Shown here: one piece after another, positions 34,588 to 42,949 of the stretch
Numbering within the stretch: the stretch's first letter is position 1
Layout: each line of letters opens with the position of its first letter
From: Agromyces allii
GTDB lineage: Bacteria > Actinomycetota > Actinomycetes > Actinomycetales > Microbacteriaceae
DNA: 64,000 bases
Assembly (NCBI RefSeq): GCF_009749385.1
Contig: NZ_WBIN01000016.1
Coordinates: forward strand, 1 to 64,000
Direction: 5' to 3'
Notes under the pieces: generated by a model
What the model saw: the letters and a program-made list of their open reading frames with translations, nothing else
The model's database searches: none
Told to the model about the DNA's origin: nothing
Program-made: the position numbers and the translations under genes

Positions 34588-35429
34588 CGGCGGGTCTCCC
34601 ACAGGAAGAAGGGACTCGACGCGAACCGCGACTCGGTCACGTCGGCGAAGTCGGCGGGGCGACCGCCCATCGCGGCGAGCGCGGCGACGGCGTTGAGGTA
34701 CTGGTAGGTCATGCAGCCGGCGTCGAGCATGCGGTCGAAGTCGCCGCAGCCGGCGATCGCGCCGTCGAGGTCGCCGTCGCGCATCCAGGCGGCGGCCTCC
34801 CGGTCGAACTCGGGGTCCGGCGAGCCGGCGAAGGTGCGCGGCCCGCCAACGTCGTTCGCCATGTGACCCGAGGTGAGCAGGGCCACGCGGGCATCGGACC
34901 GCCACGACTCGACCGCCGACCGCACGTGCTCGCCGAGCGCGACGAACCGGCGCACCGACGGCACGGGAGGCATCGACGCGTTCGTGTGGATCGGCACGAC
35001 CGGCACGTCGAGCTCGGGCCGCACGTACTGCAGCGGGATGACGAAGCTGTGGTCGAGCCGCCACTCGAGGCTCACCGAGAGGTCGATCGTCTCGGGCTGC
35101 ACCCGACGGCCCGTGATCTCGTCGGCGAGCTCGCGGTGCCCCTCGAGCTCGACGTACTCCATGCCGAACGTGCGCACCTCGTTCTCCCACGTGCCGTGGT
35201 ACGACTCGGCCTTGCCGACGACGAACGCGGGCGAGTGGTCGTACGAGAACTGCCGCAGGTGGTCGGTGCCGATCACGACGACCACGTCGACGTCGTGGTC
35301 GGCGAACGACTGCCGGAACCGGGCGAAGTTCGCCGCGACCCCGGCCAGATCATCGGGCATCGGGTCGCGCATCGCGCGCCAGAGCAGCGGGTTGTGGGGC
35401 GTGGCCGCCGCCATCACGAGCTGTGCCAT
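34584..35429 (-). CDS. LigB-type class III extradiol ring-cleavage dioxygenase, catalytic subunit
   Basis: Non-heme Fe(II) dioxygenase of 281 aa that opens catecholic (or hydroxylated heterocyclic) rings. Iron ligands at the family positions are visible as His12 (ATPHNPLLW) and His57 (IGTDHLRQF). The aligned segments HSFVIPLQYVRPELDVPVVPIHTN and LLTSGHMANDV are typical of LigB. The true substrate is not deducible; gallate, protocatechuate, methylgallate or dihydroxypyridine-like rings are all possible. It is cotranscribed with an ACMSD-type amidohydrolase and a CoA-transferase, suggesting a ring-opened acid is decarboxylated or hydrolysed and then activated with CoA. Confidence 0.85.
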   Translation of the reverse strand: MAQLVMAAATPHNPLLWRAMRDPMPDDLAGVAANFARFRQSFADHDVDVVVVIGTDHLRQFSYDHSPAFVVGKAESYHGTWENEVRTFGMEYVELEGHRELADEITGRRVQPETIDLSVSLEWRLDHSFVIPLQYVRPELDVPVVPIHTNASMPPVPSVRRFVALGEHVRSAVESWRSDARVALLTSGHMANDVGGPRTFAGSPDPEFDREAAAWMRDGDLDGAIAGCGDFDRMLDAGCMTYQYLNAVAALAAMGGRPADFADVTESRFASSPFFLWETRR

Positions 35430-35470
35430 GTGCAGTCTCTCTCAGCGTCTCGGTTCTCGGATGTCGGGGC

Positions 35471-36334
35471 TCAGAGCCCGAACAGCGTGCGGGCGTTGTC
35501 GAGCAGGATCTTCTGCCGCGACTCGGGCTTGAGGCCGAGCTCGTCGAACTCGGTCATCCACCGGTCGGCGGTCATCACGGGCCAGTCGGAGCCGAAGAGC
35601 ACGCGGTCGCTGATGAGCGAGTCGGCGTAGCGCACGACCTCGGGCGGCAGGTACTTCGGCGCCCAGCCGGAGAGGTCGAGGTAGACGTTGGACTTGTGCC
35701 AGACCATCGCGAGGTTCTCGAGGTGCCACGGCCAGGCGGGGTGCGCGCTGATGATCTTCAGTTCGGGGAACTCTGCTGCGACGTCGTCGATGTAGGGCAC
35801 GGGCCTGGCGTTCTCGAGGCGGTACCCGCCGCCGCCCGGCGTGCCGGCCCCGGCGCCCGGGAAGCCCGAGTGGAACATCACGACGAGCCCGAGCTCGGCG
35901 CACGTCTCCCAGATCGGGAAGAAGCGCCGGTCGTTCGCGAGGAACTTCTGCCGCGACGGGTTCAGCTCGCCGACGCCCTTGATGCCGTACTCGGCGTGCA
36001 TGCGCCGGATCTCGGCGATGGCCGCCTCGCCCTTCCACGGGTCGATGCCCGCGAACGCGAGGAACACGTCGGGGTGGTCGACCTGCGCCTGGCCGAGCAG
36101 GTCGTTCGGCGCGCCCTTGATGCCCGAGGTCGTCTCGGAGTCGGAGTTCACGATGACCGCCATCATCCTGCGGTCGCGGTACTGGTCGGCCTGCTCGGCG
36201 AAGCTGACCACCGGGCGTTCCCGCCCGAAGTGCTTGGCCATCTGCTGGTGCCGCTGCCCCATCGCCACGAGGAACTCCTCGGTCTGCGGGTGCGTGTGCA
36301 CGTCGATGGCGACGAGGTCGTCGATGGCGCTCAT
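35471..36334 (-). CDS. Amidohydrolase-2 family protein (ACMSD/LigJ-like)
   Basis: Metal-dependent hydrolase, hydratase or decarboxylase of 287 aa. The metal motif AIDVHTHPQ (about residues 8-16), the internal VMFHSGFPG, IISAHPAWPWHLENLAM and the C-terminal FGSDWPVM mark the ACMSD-like amidohydrolase-2 family, whose members decarboxylate or hydrate ring-cleavage products. Together with LigAB it fits processing of a ring-opened dicarboxylate. Its ATG overlaps the CoA-transferase stop by four bases. Confidence 0.85.
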   Translation of the reverse strand: MSAIDDLVAIDVHTHPQTEEFLVAMGQRHQQMAKHFGRERPVVSFAEQADQYRDRRMMAVIVNSDSETTSGIKGAPNDLLGQAQVDHPDVFLAFAGIDPWKGEAAIAEIRRMHAEYGIKGVGELNPSRQKFLANDRRFFPIWETCAELGLVVMFHSGFPGAGAGTPGGGGYRLENARPVPYIDDVAAEFPELKIISAHPAWPWHLENLAMVWHKSNVYLDLSGWAPKYLPPEVVRYADSLISDRVLFGSDWPVMTADRWMTEFDELGLKPESRQKILLDNARTLFGL

Positions 36335-37587
36335 GCGGTGGTCCCTTCGGTGGGCAAGGCTGCGGGGGCGGATGTCGCGGCGGCGCGCTCGGCTCGGGCG
36401 GCGTCGGCGCCGCCGAGCACGGCCCCATTGTCCGCGCCGAGGCGGGGCGCCGCACGCAGCTCGGGCCGGCCGCTGCGGTGGAACCTCGTGCTCGGGGCGG
36501 GAACCCGCAGCGCCGCGCCATCCGGTCCGACGATCTCCTCGACGAGGCCCATCGACGCGATCTGCGGATCGTCGAACAGGTCGGCGACGGTGTTCAGCGG
36601 GCCGTGCGGGATGTCGGCGGCCGCGAGCCGGTCGAGCCAGTGCTGCCGCGGCATCCGCTCGGTGATGGCCTTGAGCTCGACGTCGAGCTCGTCGTAGTTG
36701 CGCACGCGCGCCTCGCGGGTCGCGAAGCGGGGGTCGGATGCCAGCGCCGGCGTCTCGAGCACCTCGACGAGTCCGACCCAGAACTTCTCGGGCACCGACA
36801 TGTGGATGACGAACGCGCGCCCGTCGGACCCGACGCACGCGTAGGCCTGCGCCCGCCTTGGCCGCGAGTCGGGCCCCGCGACCTGGCCGGTCTCGAGGTA
36901 GGTCGACGCGGCCTCGGTGAGGAAGTCGATGAGCGAGCCGACCATCGACACCTCGAGGTGCTCGCCCTCGCCCGTGCCGTCGCCTCTGCCGTTGCCGTCG
37001 CCGGCGCGGTCGCGGGCGTCCCGTGCGTGCAGCGCCGCGAGCACGGCCTGCGACGCCGACATGCCCGAGAGCAGGTCGGAGAACGCGGGCCCGAGCGGGC
37101 GCAGGGTCTCGGCGGGAACGACCTGGCTGTACATCGCGCCGACCGCCGAGATGACGGTGTCGTAGGCGGGACGCTTCGCATACGGCCCGTCGGCGCCGAA
37201 GCCCGTGATCGAGCACGTGATCAGCCGCGGGTTCAGGGCGTGCAGCACCTCGGGCCCGAAGCCGAGACGCGTGGCGACGCCCGGGCGGAAGTTCTCGATG
37301 AGCACGTCGGCCGTGCGCGCCAGCTCGAGCAGCTCGGAGAGCCCGTCGTCGGTCTTCAGGTCGAGCGTCACGGCGCGCTTGCCGCGGTTGTAGGCCGCGA
37401 ACTGCGGGCTCATGGTGCCGCTGCCCTCCCAGCGCCGCATCGGGTCGCCCTCCGGCGCCTCGACCTTGACGACGTCGGCGCCGAGGTCGGCGAGCAGCTT
37501 CGCGGCGTACGGACCCGAGATGTACTGGCCGAGCTCGATCACGCGGATGCCGCTGAGCGGGCCGGCCTCGGGTTGGTGCGTGTTCAT
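36331..37587 (-). CDS. CaiB/BaiF-family (class III) CoA-transferase
   Basis: Transfers CoA between carboxylates. The 418-aa length is standard. The family start IRVIELGQYISGPYAAKLLADLGADVVKVEAPEGDPMRRW and RGKRAVTLDL are clear. Asp171 in GPAFSDLLSGMSASQA occupies the position of the catalytic aspartate of formyl-CoA transferase. In this operon it probably activates the ring-cleavage product or a side-chain acid. The acyl substrate cannot be told from sequence. Confidence 0.9.
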   Translation of the reverse strand: MNTHQPEAGPLSGIRVIELGQYISGPYAAKLLADLGADVVKVEAPEGDPMRRWEGSGTMSPQFAAYNRGKRAVTLDLKTDDGLSELLELARTADVLIENFRPGVATRLGFGPEVLHALNPRLITCSITGFGADGPYAKRPAYDTVISAVGAMYSQVVPAETLRPLGPAFSDLLSGMSASQAVLAALHARDARDRAGDGNGRGDGTGEGEHLEVSMVGSLIDFLTEAASTYLETGQVAGPDSRPRRAQAYACVGSDGRAFVIHMSVPEKFWVGLVEVLETPALASDPRFATREARVRNYDELDVELKAITERMPRQHWLDRLAAADIPHGPLNTVADLFDDPQIASMGLVEEIVGPDGAALRVPAPSTRFHRSGRPELRAAPRLGADNGAVLGGADAARAERAAATSAPAALPTEGTTA

Positions 37588-37638
37588 CGGGTCGGATCCT
37601 CTCGACGGGTTCGGGCTCGTGCACGGGCGGGGCGGGCG

Positions 37639-38643
37639 TCACACCACATCGATGACCACCTTGCCCCTCGGCGAGGCGCCGAAGTCGCGGTACGCGCCGA
37701 CGATCTCGTCGAGCGGATGTCTCGAGCCGATGATCGGCGCGATCGCGCCGTTCTGCACGTGCCGCAACGCGCGGCGCACGTGCTCGAAGTCGGCGCTCGC
37801 GACGCCGCGCAGCTGCTTGCGCCTCAGGTACAGGTCGCGGGCGTCGAGTTCGAGGCGCGCGTCGACGGAGGCCGAGCAGAAGACGGCTCGTCCGCCCCAG
37901 CCGAGCGCGGCGACGCCGGCGGCGATGGTGGCGCCGTGGCCGCTCACGTCGATCGCGACGTCGAACGGTCCGGCCTCGGCGAGGCGCTCGGCGAGCTCGC
38001 CGGCATCGGCGGCGACGACCCGCTCGATCCCGTCGGTGCGGGGGAGTTCGCTGCGCGACGCGGCGACGACCGTCGCGCCCAGGAGCCGGGCGTAGGCGAC
38101 GGCCGCGTGGCCGAGCGTGCCGCCCGCCCCCGTGACGAGCACGCGGTCGGCGGCGGTGACGGCGGCGGCGTCGAAGGCGTTGATGACGATCGGCAGGCTG
38201 TGCACGGTCGCGCTCGCGGTCGCGGCGTCGAGCTCGTGGCGGTCGAACGCGTTGCGGGCGGGCACGACGACGAACTCCGCCGCTCCCCCGTCGCGGTGCA
38301 CCCCGAGCACGGTCTGCGACGGGCAGTCGGCCTCGTGACCGATGGCGCAGTGGACGCAGTCGCCGCAGGGGATGTTCGGCTTCGCCACGACCGCCTGACC
38401 GAGTCGACCGGCGTCCACACCCTCGCCGAGCTCGACGACGACGCCGGCGGGATCGAGGCCGAGCACGCGCGGCAGGCGCGCAGCGCGCCCGGGGCCGTGC
38501 CCCGCGATGACGTTGAGGTCGAGCTGGTTGAGGCTCACGGCCTCGACGGCGACGAGCACCTCGCCGGGCCCGGGAGCCGGGCGCTGCACGTCGACGACGT
38601 GCAGGCCCTCGAGGCCGTTGGTCTGCAGTCGTGCCGCTCGCAT
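37639..38643 (-). CDS. MDR-family alcohol dehydrogenase/quinone-reductase-like protein
   Basis: NAD(P)-dependent reductase of 334 aa. The structural-zinc lobe is present (PNIPCGDCVHCAIGHEADC), and the Rossmann motif is VLVTGAGGTLGHAAV. The catalytic-zinc cysteine is absent (SLNQLDLN in place of GICGSD) and the HE pair is also gone (LGLDPAG), so it may act as a zinc-free reductase despite the structural zinc. The ATG at 38643 is preferred because GAGGGCGG precedes it; an in-frame ATG 18 bases upstream is possible. First gene of the LigAB operon, facing the operator at 38690. Confidence 0.85.
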   Translation of the reverse strand: MRAARLQTNGLEGLHVVDVQRPAPGPGEVLVAVEAVSLNQLDLNVIAGHGPGRAARLPRVLGLDPAGVVVELGEGVDAGRLGQAVVAKPNIPCGDCVHCAIGHEADCPSQTVLGVHRDGGAAEFVVVPARNAFDRHELDAATASATVHSLPIVINAFDAAAVTAADRVLVTGAGGTLGHAAVAYARLLGATVVAASRSELPRTDGIERVVAADAGELAERLAEAGPFDVAIDVSGHGATIAAGVAALGWGGRAVFCSASVDARLELDARDLYLRRKQLRGVASADFEHVRRALRHVQNGAIAPIIGSRHPLDEIVGAYRDFGASPRGKVVIDVV

Positions 38644-38689
38644 CCGCCCTCGCTCCCGCATCGGTCACGACGTTCGATGTCGTGATTTC

Positions 38690-38704
38690 TGGATACCGTA
38701 TCCA
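38690..38704. promoter_or_regulatory. Palindrome TGGATAC-C-GTATCCA, GntR-type operator
   Basis: TGGATACCGTATCCA is a perfect 7+1+7 palindrome, 47 bp upstream of the alcohol dehydrogenase start. The ATACNGTAT core is characteristic of FCD-type GntR operators. A second copy lies at 38861. The 299-bp region between the two divergent genes otherwise shows no gene. Confidence 0.75.
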
Positions 38705-38860
38705 ATCTGCGACGACGTGTCCACCGTACCGCCGTCAGGCGCCGGCATCCGATCGCCTCGGATCACCCTGCGCCGGGGCCCGCGAACCCGCCCGGGCGAC
38801 GGCGCAATCCAACCGTAACCATCGGCTTCGCCCGGAATCATGGACACTCGGGGGGATTTT

Positions 38861-38873
38861 GGATACGGTATCC
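38861..38873. promoter_or_regulatory. Second palindrome GGATAC-G-GTATCC
   Basis: GGATACGGTATCC, a perfect 6+1+6 palindrome preceded by TTTT, lies 69 bp upstream of the binding-protein gene on the plus strand. It is near-identical to the palindrome at 38690, so one regulator probably controls both divergent units. Confidence 0.75.
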
Positions 38874-38942
38874 GTCAATTCGCACGAGGCCCCGTACTGT
38901 GCGGCAGGTCCCGTTCGAGACACCCGCTGAGAATGGAGAGTC

Positions 38943-40025
38943 ATGCGCAGATCCATCCGCCGATACGGCCTGACCGCGGCCGCCGCCCTCGCAGCATTCA
39001 CGCTGCTGGCCGGATGCGCCGCCCCCGGCGGTGACGCCGCCGAAGCCGAGCCGGTCACGCTCGGTGACGGCGAGCCCGGCCCCGCCGAGGACACCGAGAT
39101 CACGGTGGCCATCCCCTTCCCCGACATCACGATGTACTCGATGTACGTGCTCGCGACCGACCTCGGCTACTACGAGGAGGAGGGCCTCACCGTCGAGGTC
39201 ATCACGGCCGACAACGTCACGGCCGCCGTCGCCAGCGGCAGCGCCGACATCGGCGTCGAGTCCACCGGCACCGTCATCGAGGCGATCCGAGGCGGCGTCG
39301 AGGTCGACCTGGTCGGCGGCCACTACTGCCGTCAGAACTTCGACTTCGCCGCCCAGAAGGGCATCACGAAGGTCGAGGACCTCGAGGGCACGTCGATCGT
39401 GCTCGCCGGCACCCCCGGCGACCCCGCCGAGTTCCAGCGCAAGCTGGTGCTGAAGGAGGAGGGCTGGGATCTCGACACCGTGCAGACCGAGGTCGTCTAC
39501 CCGGGCCCCGGCTCCGAGTCGTGGACCGAGTTCTTCGTGAACGACCGCATCTCGATGCAGCCGTTCTACGCCGACGACCTTCCCGCGCTCGAGGAGCACG
39601 GGGCGAACGTCATCGTCGAGTCGCTGCGCAACTGGGCGAACGACGTGCAGGTGGCCGGCAGCGGCTGGGTCGCCGAGAACCCCAACACGCTCGTGCGCTT
39701 CCTGCGGGCGACGCTCAAGGCGACCGACTACATGACGGCGCCGATGCCCGGCGAGTTCCCCGAGAACGTCGACTCGGTGCTCGACATCTACGAGGCCAAC
39801 GACTTCGACGTCGCGGCCCTCCGCGACAGCGAGAGCCCCTGGGTGCTCGACGGCCACCTCGCGTGCTCGAACCTCTACTTCGACACCGAGGCATGGGACA
39901 CCACGATCGAGACCCAGTCGCTCGAGCCGATCGAGTTCGACACGGCGCAGCTCGTGTACCTCGAGAAGGCGCAGGAGCTGCTCGGCATCGACAATTCGGG
40001 CCCCGAGACGCTGCCCTACCCCTGA
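38943..40025 (+). CDS. NMT1/THI5-like substrate-binding lipoprotein
   Basis: Solute-binding lipoprotein of 360 aa. The lipobox is LLAGC (Cys25) after a basic, Ala-rich signal peptide. The mature part (TEITVAIPFPDITMYSMYVLATDLGYYEEEGLTVEVITADNVTAAVASGSADIG) is NMT1-like. No permease or ATPase adjoins it. The only orphan permease/ATPase set nearby is the operon at 42949-45466, which lacks a binding protein, so they probably form one importer. RBS GGAGAG precedes the ATG. The operator at 38861 ties its expression to the LigAB operon. Confidence 0.88.
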   Translation: MRRSIRRYGLTAAAALAAFTLLAGCAAPGGDAAEAEPVTLGDGEPGPAEDTEITVAIPFPDITMYSMYVLATDLGYYEEEGLTVEVITADNVTAAVASGSADIGVESTGTVIEAIRGGVEVDLVGGHYCRQNFDFAAQKGITKVEDLEGTSIVLAGTPGDPAEFQRKLVLKEEGWDLDTVQTEVVYPGPGSESWTEFFVNDRISMQPFYADDLPALEEHGANVIVESLRNWANDVQVAGSGWVAENPNTLVRFLRATLKATDYMTAPMPGEFPENVDSVLDIYEANDFDVAALRDSESPWVLDGHLACSNLYFDTEAWDTTIETQSLEPIEFDTAQLVYLEKAQELLGIDNSGPETLPYP

Positions 40026-40057
40026 TCGAGGCCCGGCTCACCGAAGCCCCGATCATC

Positions 40058-40093
40058 GAAGCCCCCGCCGGAGCGCATGCCGACGGGGGCTTC
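40058..40093. terminator. Hairpin terminator between binding-protein and SDR genes
   Basis: GAAGCCCCC at 40058-40066 pairs with GGGGGCTTC at 40085-40093, with additional pairing inside. It lies between convergent genes and can serve both. Confidence 0.75.
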
Positions 40094-40121
40094 GTCGTGC
40101 GACGGATGCCGCGGGCGGCCG

Positions 40122-41066
40122 TCAGGCGGTCGGCACCCGGACTCCGCTGAGCTCCTCCGAGACCCGCCAGACGCGCGCCGCCTCCTCCTCGCTGCGCAGG
40201 CGCGAGTAGAGCTTCTGCGGACCTGGCGCACCGCCGAGGTGGCCGAGGCCGCGCGGCCCGGTGAGACTGCCGCCCGCCGTGTCGGGCGAGGTGGCGGCCA
40301 GGAGCGCCGGCAGCATCGCACTTTCGACCGTGCCGAGCAGGATGCCGCGGCTCGACAGCATGCGGATGATCCGCCGTCCGGACACCTCCTGGTCGCGACC
40401 GAGCTCCGACCGCGCGGCGAGCAGGTTCGTCGGGGCGATGCCCGGGTGGGACAGGTTGCTCGAGATGCCCCACCCTTCGGCGCGGCTGCGGCGGTCGAGC
40501 TCGAGGCCGAAGAGCCCGAGCGCGATCTTCGACTGGCTGTAGGCGACCATGCCGTCGTACGAGCGTTCCCAGTTCAGGTCGTCCCAGTTGATGCGGCCGC
40601 TGTTCGCCGCGATGCTGACCTGCGAGGTCACCCTCGCTCCGCCGGCACGCAGCAGCGGCAGCAGTCCGATCGCGAGCGCGAAGTGGCCGAGATGGTTGGT
40701 GCCGAACTGCAGCTCGAAGCCGTCGGCGGTCTCCTGTCGCTCGGGCGGGGTCATCACGCCGGCGTTGTTGACGAGCAGGTGGATCGGGCGCCCGTCTGCG
40801 CGGAGCGTCTCGGCGAGCGCGGCGACCGATGCCAGTGAGGCGAGATCGAGGTCGTGGAGTTCGACCCTCGCATCGGGCGCATGCTCGCGGATCGCAGCGA
40901 CCGCGCGACTGCCCTTCTCCGCATTCCTCACCGGAAGCAGCACCTCGGCTCCCGCCGCAGCCAGCCGGCGAGCCAGTCCGAGGCCGATGCCGTCGCTCGC
41001 GCCGGTGACGAGGGCTCGCCTCCCGGTCAGGTCGGGAACGCTGATGTCCGGGGTGTTGCGGGGCAT
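40122..41066 (-). CDS. Short-chain dehydrogenase/reductase
   Basis: NAD(P)-dependent SDR of 314 aa, close in pattern to the WWOX/retinol-dehydrogenase-like bacterial SDRs. The cofactor motif is [15 protein letters not shown] (about 18-32), NNAG is at about 97-100 in [12 protein letters not shown], and the active-site region shows Tyr-x-x-x-Lys as YSQSK, with serine upstream in VSIAANSG. Start ATG at 41066 follows GGAGGAG. It is divergent from a MmyB-type regulator, a frequent pairing in actinobacteria in which the regulator controls the SDR. Substrate unknown. Confidence 0.88.
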   Translation of the reverse strand: MPRNTPDISVPDLTGRRALVTGASDGIGLGLARRLAAAGAEVLLPVRNAEKGSRAVAAIREHAPDARVELHDLDLASLASVAALAETLRADGRPIHLLVNNAGVMTPPERQETADGFELQFGTNHLGHFALAIGLLPLLRAGGARVTSQVSIAANSGRINWDDLNWERSYDGMVAYSQSKIALGLFGLELDRRSRAEGWGISSNLSHPGIAPTNLLAARSELGRDQEVSGRRIIRMLSSRGILLGTVESAMLPALLAATSPDTAGGSLTGPRGLGHLGGAPGPQKLYSRLRSEEEAARVWRVSEELSGVRVPTA

Positions 41067-41142
41067 GGGATCTCCTCCTGGTCGGATGACGTCGTCCAGT
41101 CTCATCGAGCGCGCCGACGGCATTCAGGCCCGCTCGATCCAG

Positions 41143-41155
41143 GGATCGGCGATCC
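41143..41155. promoter_or_regulatory. Inverted repeat GGATC-GGC-GATCC in the SDR/regulator divergent region
   Basis: Perfect 5-bp inverted repeat with 3-bp spacer in the 144-bp gap between the divergent SDR and MmyB-type regulator genes. Position makes it a plausible operator; no further copy is seen. Confidence 0.4.
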
Positions 41156-41210
41156 GTGGATGCGCGGCGACATCCGCGGTAGACAGGTATCGCGCAGCGA
41201 AGGAGGCCGC

Positions 41211-42053
41211 ATGGAGATCGACCGAGGCGGACTCGCGGAGTTCCTCCGGCGCAGGCGCGAGGCGCTGCAGCCCGATGACGTCGGGCTCCCGCGCGGCCAG
41301 CGCCGGCGCACGAGCGGGCTCCGGCGCGAGGAGGTCGCCGCGCTGTCGCACATGTCGACGGACTACTACTCCAGGCTCGAACAGGAGCGCGGACCGCAGC
41401 CGTCGGAGGGCATGATCGCCTCGATCGCCCAGGGCCTGCACCTGTCGCTCGACGAGCGCGACCACCTGTTCCGTCTCGCCGGGCACCAGCCGCCGCCGCG
41501 CGGCGCGAGCAGCGATCACATCGGGCCCGGCCTGCTGCGGATCTTCGACCGATTGCAGGACACGCCCGCGGAGATCGTGACCGAACTGGGCGAGACCCTT
41601 CGGCAGACCCCGTTGGGCGTCGCGCTCAGCGGCGACCTCACGGGCCTGAGCGGCCCCGCACGCAGCATCGGCTATCGCTGGTTCACCGATCCCGGCACTC
41701 GTCGGCGTTACGACCCCGCCGATCACGCCCACCTCGGCCGCGTGTTCGCCTCGGGGCTGCGCGAGGTCGTGACGCTCCGTGGACCCGGCTCGCGAGCGGC
41801 GAAGCTCGTCGAGTCGCTCCTCGGGGAGAGCGCGGAGTTCCGAGCCCTCTGGGAGACGCACGAGGTCGGCGTCCGGCCCGCCGAGGTGAAGCACTTCGTC
41901 CACCCCGAGCTCGGCGGCCTCGAGGTCTCCTGCCAATCGCTCGTGGACCCGGTCGAATCCCACGCGCTGCTCGTCTACACCGCGGTGCCCGGGAGCGAGA
42001 GCGCCGAGAAGCTCCAACTGCTCTCGGTGCTCGGCGCCCAGGCGCTGAGCTGA
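41211..42053 (+). CDS. XRE HTH regulator with MmyB-like ligand domain
   Basis: Transcription factor of 280 aa. An N-terminal XRE helix-turn-helix (residues about 5-85) contains RRRTSGLRREEVAALSHMSTDYYSRLEQERGPQPS, the signature start of MmyB-like regulators. The C-terminal domain (about 105-275, ending HPELGGLEVSCQSLVDPVESHALLVYTAVPG) is the PAS-like MmyB ligand domain, thought to bind fatty-acid-like molecules. AGGAGG precedes the ATG at good spacing. Likely controls the divergent SDR. Confidence 0.9.
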   Translation: MEIDRGGLAEFLRRRREALQPDDVGLPRGQRRRTSGLRREEVAALSHMSTDYYSRLEQERGPQPSEGMIASIAQGLHLSLDERDHLFRLAGHQPPPRGASSDHIGPGLLRIFDRLQDTPAEIVTELGETLRQTPLGVALSGDLTGLSGPARSIGYRWFTDPGTRRRYDPADHAHLGRVFASGLREVVTLRGPGSRAAKLVESLLGESAEFRALWETHEVGVRPAEVKHFVHPELGGLEVSCQSLVDPVESHALLVYTAVPGSESAEKLQLLSVLGAQALS

Positions 42054-42152
42054 GCACGCGGGTACCGTGCGCGCCGAGCGCCGGTGCGCTGCACGCTCCG
42101 CACCACGCCACTGACGCAGATCTCCGCGCGGCGGCCGCAACGCCGAGAACGC

Positions 42153-42189
42153 AAGAACCCCCGCCGGAACGCATTCGGCGGGGGCTCTT
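42153..42189. terminator. Bidirectional hairpin terminator
   Basis: AAGAACCCCCGCCG (42153-42166) pairs with CGGCGGGGGCTCTT (42176-42189) with a single G-U pair. It lies between the convergent MmyB regulator and small basic protein genes. Confidence 0.8.
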
Positions 42190-42202
42190 CGAACGTCTGG
42201 TG

Positions 42203-42346
42203 CTACTTCTTGCGGTGCGTCGCCTCGGTGATGTCGCTGCCGGAGGAACGTCCGGCGGCCTTCGTCTTCTTGTCTGCCCGCTTCTCCTTGAGCGTGCGGG
42301 TGGCCGCGGTCTTCGATGCGGACTTCTTGGGGGACTTGTCGGACAT
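42203..42346 (-). CDS. Small Lys/Ser-rich basic protein, 47 aa
   Basis: Very basic peptide (MSDKSPKKSASKTAATRTLKEKRADKKTKAAGRSSGSD...) with a central KEKRADKKTK helix. Short lysine-rich peptides of this type are widespread in actinobacteria and have no assigned function; nucleic-acid or ribosome association is a guess from charge. The ATG at 42346 gives the shortest sensible product; the upstream frame extension is arginine-rich and lacks a ribosome site. Flanked by two hairpin terminators, so monocistronic. Confidence 0.6.
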   Translation of the reverse strand: MSDKSPKKSASKTAATRTLKEKRADKKTKAAGRSSGSDITEATHRKK

Positions 42347-42425
42347 GGTGACGACCTTTGATCGGGAGCTCGGACGGCCCCGTGCGCGCCACCCTACGCG
42401 GTGATGCTGCGCAGGCATGCAGGAA

Positions 42426-42462
42426 GCCGGCCCCCGCTGTCGCGCATGACGCGGGGGCCGGC
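42426..42462. terminator. 12-bp hairpin terminator of the RidA operon
   Basis: GCCGGCCCCCGC (42426-42437) and GCGGGGGCCGGC (42451-42462) form a perfect stem just behind the RidA stop. It ends the seven-gene operon that starts at 48988. Confidence 0.85.
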
Positions 42463-42475
42463 GGTCTGGGGCGCC

Positions 42476-42949
42476 TCAGGCGGCGCCGGCCGGTGGGAGC
42501 GCCGCGATCGCCTCGATCTCGAAGCGGTACGCCGGGGAGGCGAATCCGGCGACCTGCACGAGCGTCGACACCGGGAAGTCCCGGGTGAAGTGCCGGGCGC
42601 GGATCTCACGCAGGTCGTCGCGCACGAGCTCGAACGCCTCGCCGATGAAGACGTTCACCTTCACGACGTCGTCGGGCGCGGCATCCGCTGCTCGAAGCAC
42701 CGCGACGAGGTTCTCGAACGCGAGCTCGATCTGCTCGCGCGAGCTCTCGGGCATCGTGCCGTCGGGCCGCATGCCGATGATGCCGCTGACGAACAGCAGG
42801 TCGCCCGCCGGCACGCGGATCGCCTGGCTGAACGCCGCGGTCGGCGGATAGACGCCCTCGGGCACGATGACCTGCTTGCGCGGCGCGGGCACCGGCACCG
42901 ACTCCGGCACCGGCACCGGGCCCTGCTCGGGCACCTGCTGCCCGGACAT
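42476..42949 (-). CDS. RidA-family protein (Rid / YjgF-YER057c)
   Basis: Family of enamine/imine deaminases and related enzymes; RutC of the Rut pyrimidine pathway is a member. The 157-aa protein has a Pro/Val-rich head (about 1-25, with VPVPES and VPVPAP repeats) before the chorismate-mutase-like domain: FSQAIRVPAGDLLFVSGIIGMRPDG, EQIELAFENLVAVLRAADAAPDDVVKVNVFI. The C-terminal substrate arginine of archetypal RidA (usually in IEAIA-type ends after R) is present as YRFEIEAIAAL. Last gene of the operon; its start overlaps the permease stop as TGATG. It suggests an unstable enamine or aminoacrylate-like intermediate in the pathway. Confidence 0.88.
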   Translation of the reverse strand: MSGQQVPEQGPVPVPESVPVPAPRKQVIVPEGVYPPTAAFSQAIRVPAGDLLFVSGIIGMRPDGTMPESSREQIELAFENLVAVLRAADAAPDDVVKVNVFIGEAFELVRDDLREIRARHFTRDFPVSTLVQVAGFASPAYRFEIEAIAALPPAGAA

